Positions 63,857-64,000 of a stretch of DNA of 64,000 bases are shown one piece after another. The notes under the pieces were generated by a model. That model was given only the letters and a program-made list of their open reading frames with translations, was not told where the DNA came from and made no database searches. Each line of letters starts with the position of its first letter. Within the stretch, counting starts at the first letter, position 1. Made by a program: the position numbers and the translations under genes. The stretch comes from CAZGUH01 sp964529005 (GTDB lineage: Bacteria; Actinomycetota; Acidimicrobiia; Acidimicrobiales; Ilumatobacteraceae): positions 41,120 to 105,119 of the forward strand of contig CAZGUH010000010.1 in assembly GCA_964529005.1 (NCBI GenBank), written 5' to 3'.

Positions 63857-64000
63857 GCGCTCCTGTTCCCGCCCTGGTCATCGGGCAACCGTCGCCTCGG
63901 CCGCAGCGCCGTGACCGAAGGTGACGGCGAGCCAGGCGCAGCGCCGTCTAGGGTGGTCGAGATCTGCATGCCGGGCGCCGAGTGAGGGCGGCGCCCTGGC

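Noticed and set aside
63949..64000. A new gene starting at the right edge behind TAGGGT
   Set aside because: ATG 63968 runs into a stop after five codons, and a possible GTG at 63983 leaves too little sequence to judge.

Overview
The window is 64 kb of high-G+C, gene-dense DNA from an actinobacterium. Evidence for this: a WecA-type glycosyltransferase sits directly before the ATP synthase operon, prfB is followed by ftsE-ftsX, the truncated haemoglobin and RpiB are of the mycobacterial type, an F420 biosynthesis gene (cofE) and luciferase-like oxidoreductases are present, starts are often GTG, and several promoters look leaderless. A placement near Acidimicrobiia is only a guess. One 100-base run of N (33605-33704) shows that this is a draft scaffold. 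No gene-free stretch exceeds about 200 bases; the longest, 6241-6436, holds a promoter and a leader. I see no rRNA, tRNA, CRISPR array, transposase or phage gene.

Bases 1-34,300 are a catabolic island. Left end: a partial gene, two crotonase-fold proteins and an N-acyl-D-amino-acid-deacylase-like amidohydrolase (1-3514). Next come an SDR, a PaaI-type thioesterase and a luciferase-like oxidoreductase (3622-6240). A ten-gene, same-strand, mostly overlapping operon follows (6437-17796): ABC ATPase and permease of the nitrate/sulfonate/taurine class, a TIM-barrel amidohydrolase, a carboxymuconolactone-decarboxylase-like protein, a second deacylase-like amidohydrolase, a TPP enzyme, an acyl-CoA ligase, a cyclase-family hydrolase and two SDRs. 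The substrate-binding lipoprotein missing from that operon lies just behind it (17903-19114). Then come an SDR, a ferredoxin-P450 pair, an aldo/keto reductase with an amidohydrolase, a minus-strand LLM/aldo-keto reductase/acyl-CoA ligase operon, a UGSC-family protein with an unrecognised partner, a TauD/P450/SDR/EthD operon and an acyl-CoA dehydrogenase.

The island looks like one regulon. A short sequence, AGTATCCT or a close variant, lies in front of eight of its transcription units, several times at the -10 position behind a TTGAC[AG] box, and I did not see it in the right-hand half. Many leading genes also carry an unusually strong GAGGGGGA-like ribosome binding site. No regulator gene is recognisable in the window. 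The likely theme is uptake of an organic acid or amide, CoA activation, beta-oxidation-like steps, redox steps and hydrolysis. The substrate cannot be named from sequence.

Bases 34,300-64,000 are mostly core genes: a TerB-like protein and an S9 peptidase, pirin, nucleoside hydrolase, a lipoprotein, rpiB, a WecA-like transferase, the full ATP synthase operon (two AtpI/AtpZ-like proteins, a, c, b, second b, delta, alpha, gamma, beta, epsilon), comF, secA, prfB, ftsE-ftsX, a crotonase, an O-methyltransferase, a 64-residue protein, glbO, purU, an rRNA/tRNA methyltransferase, menB, cofE, an ATP-dependent DNA ligase and a flavin-binding stress protein. Many of these genes have a TAnnnT box 6-10 bases before the start codon, the arrangement expected for leaderless mRNAs.

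Two sequence-quality problems affect gene models. The N gap in the acyl-CoA dehydrogenase is flanked by an identical 55-base sequence, and removing the gap plus one copy restores an intact gene. The SDR at 31301 has a one-base frameshift close to its end.
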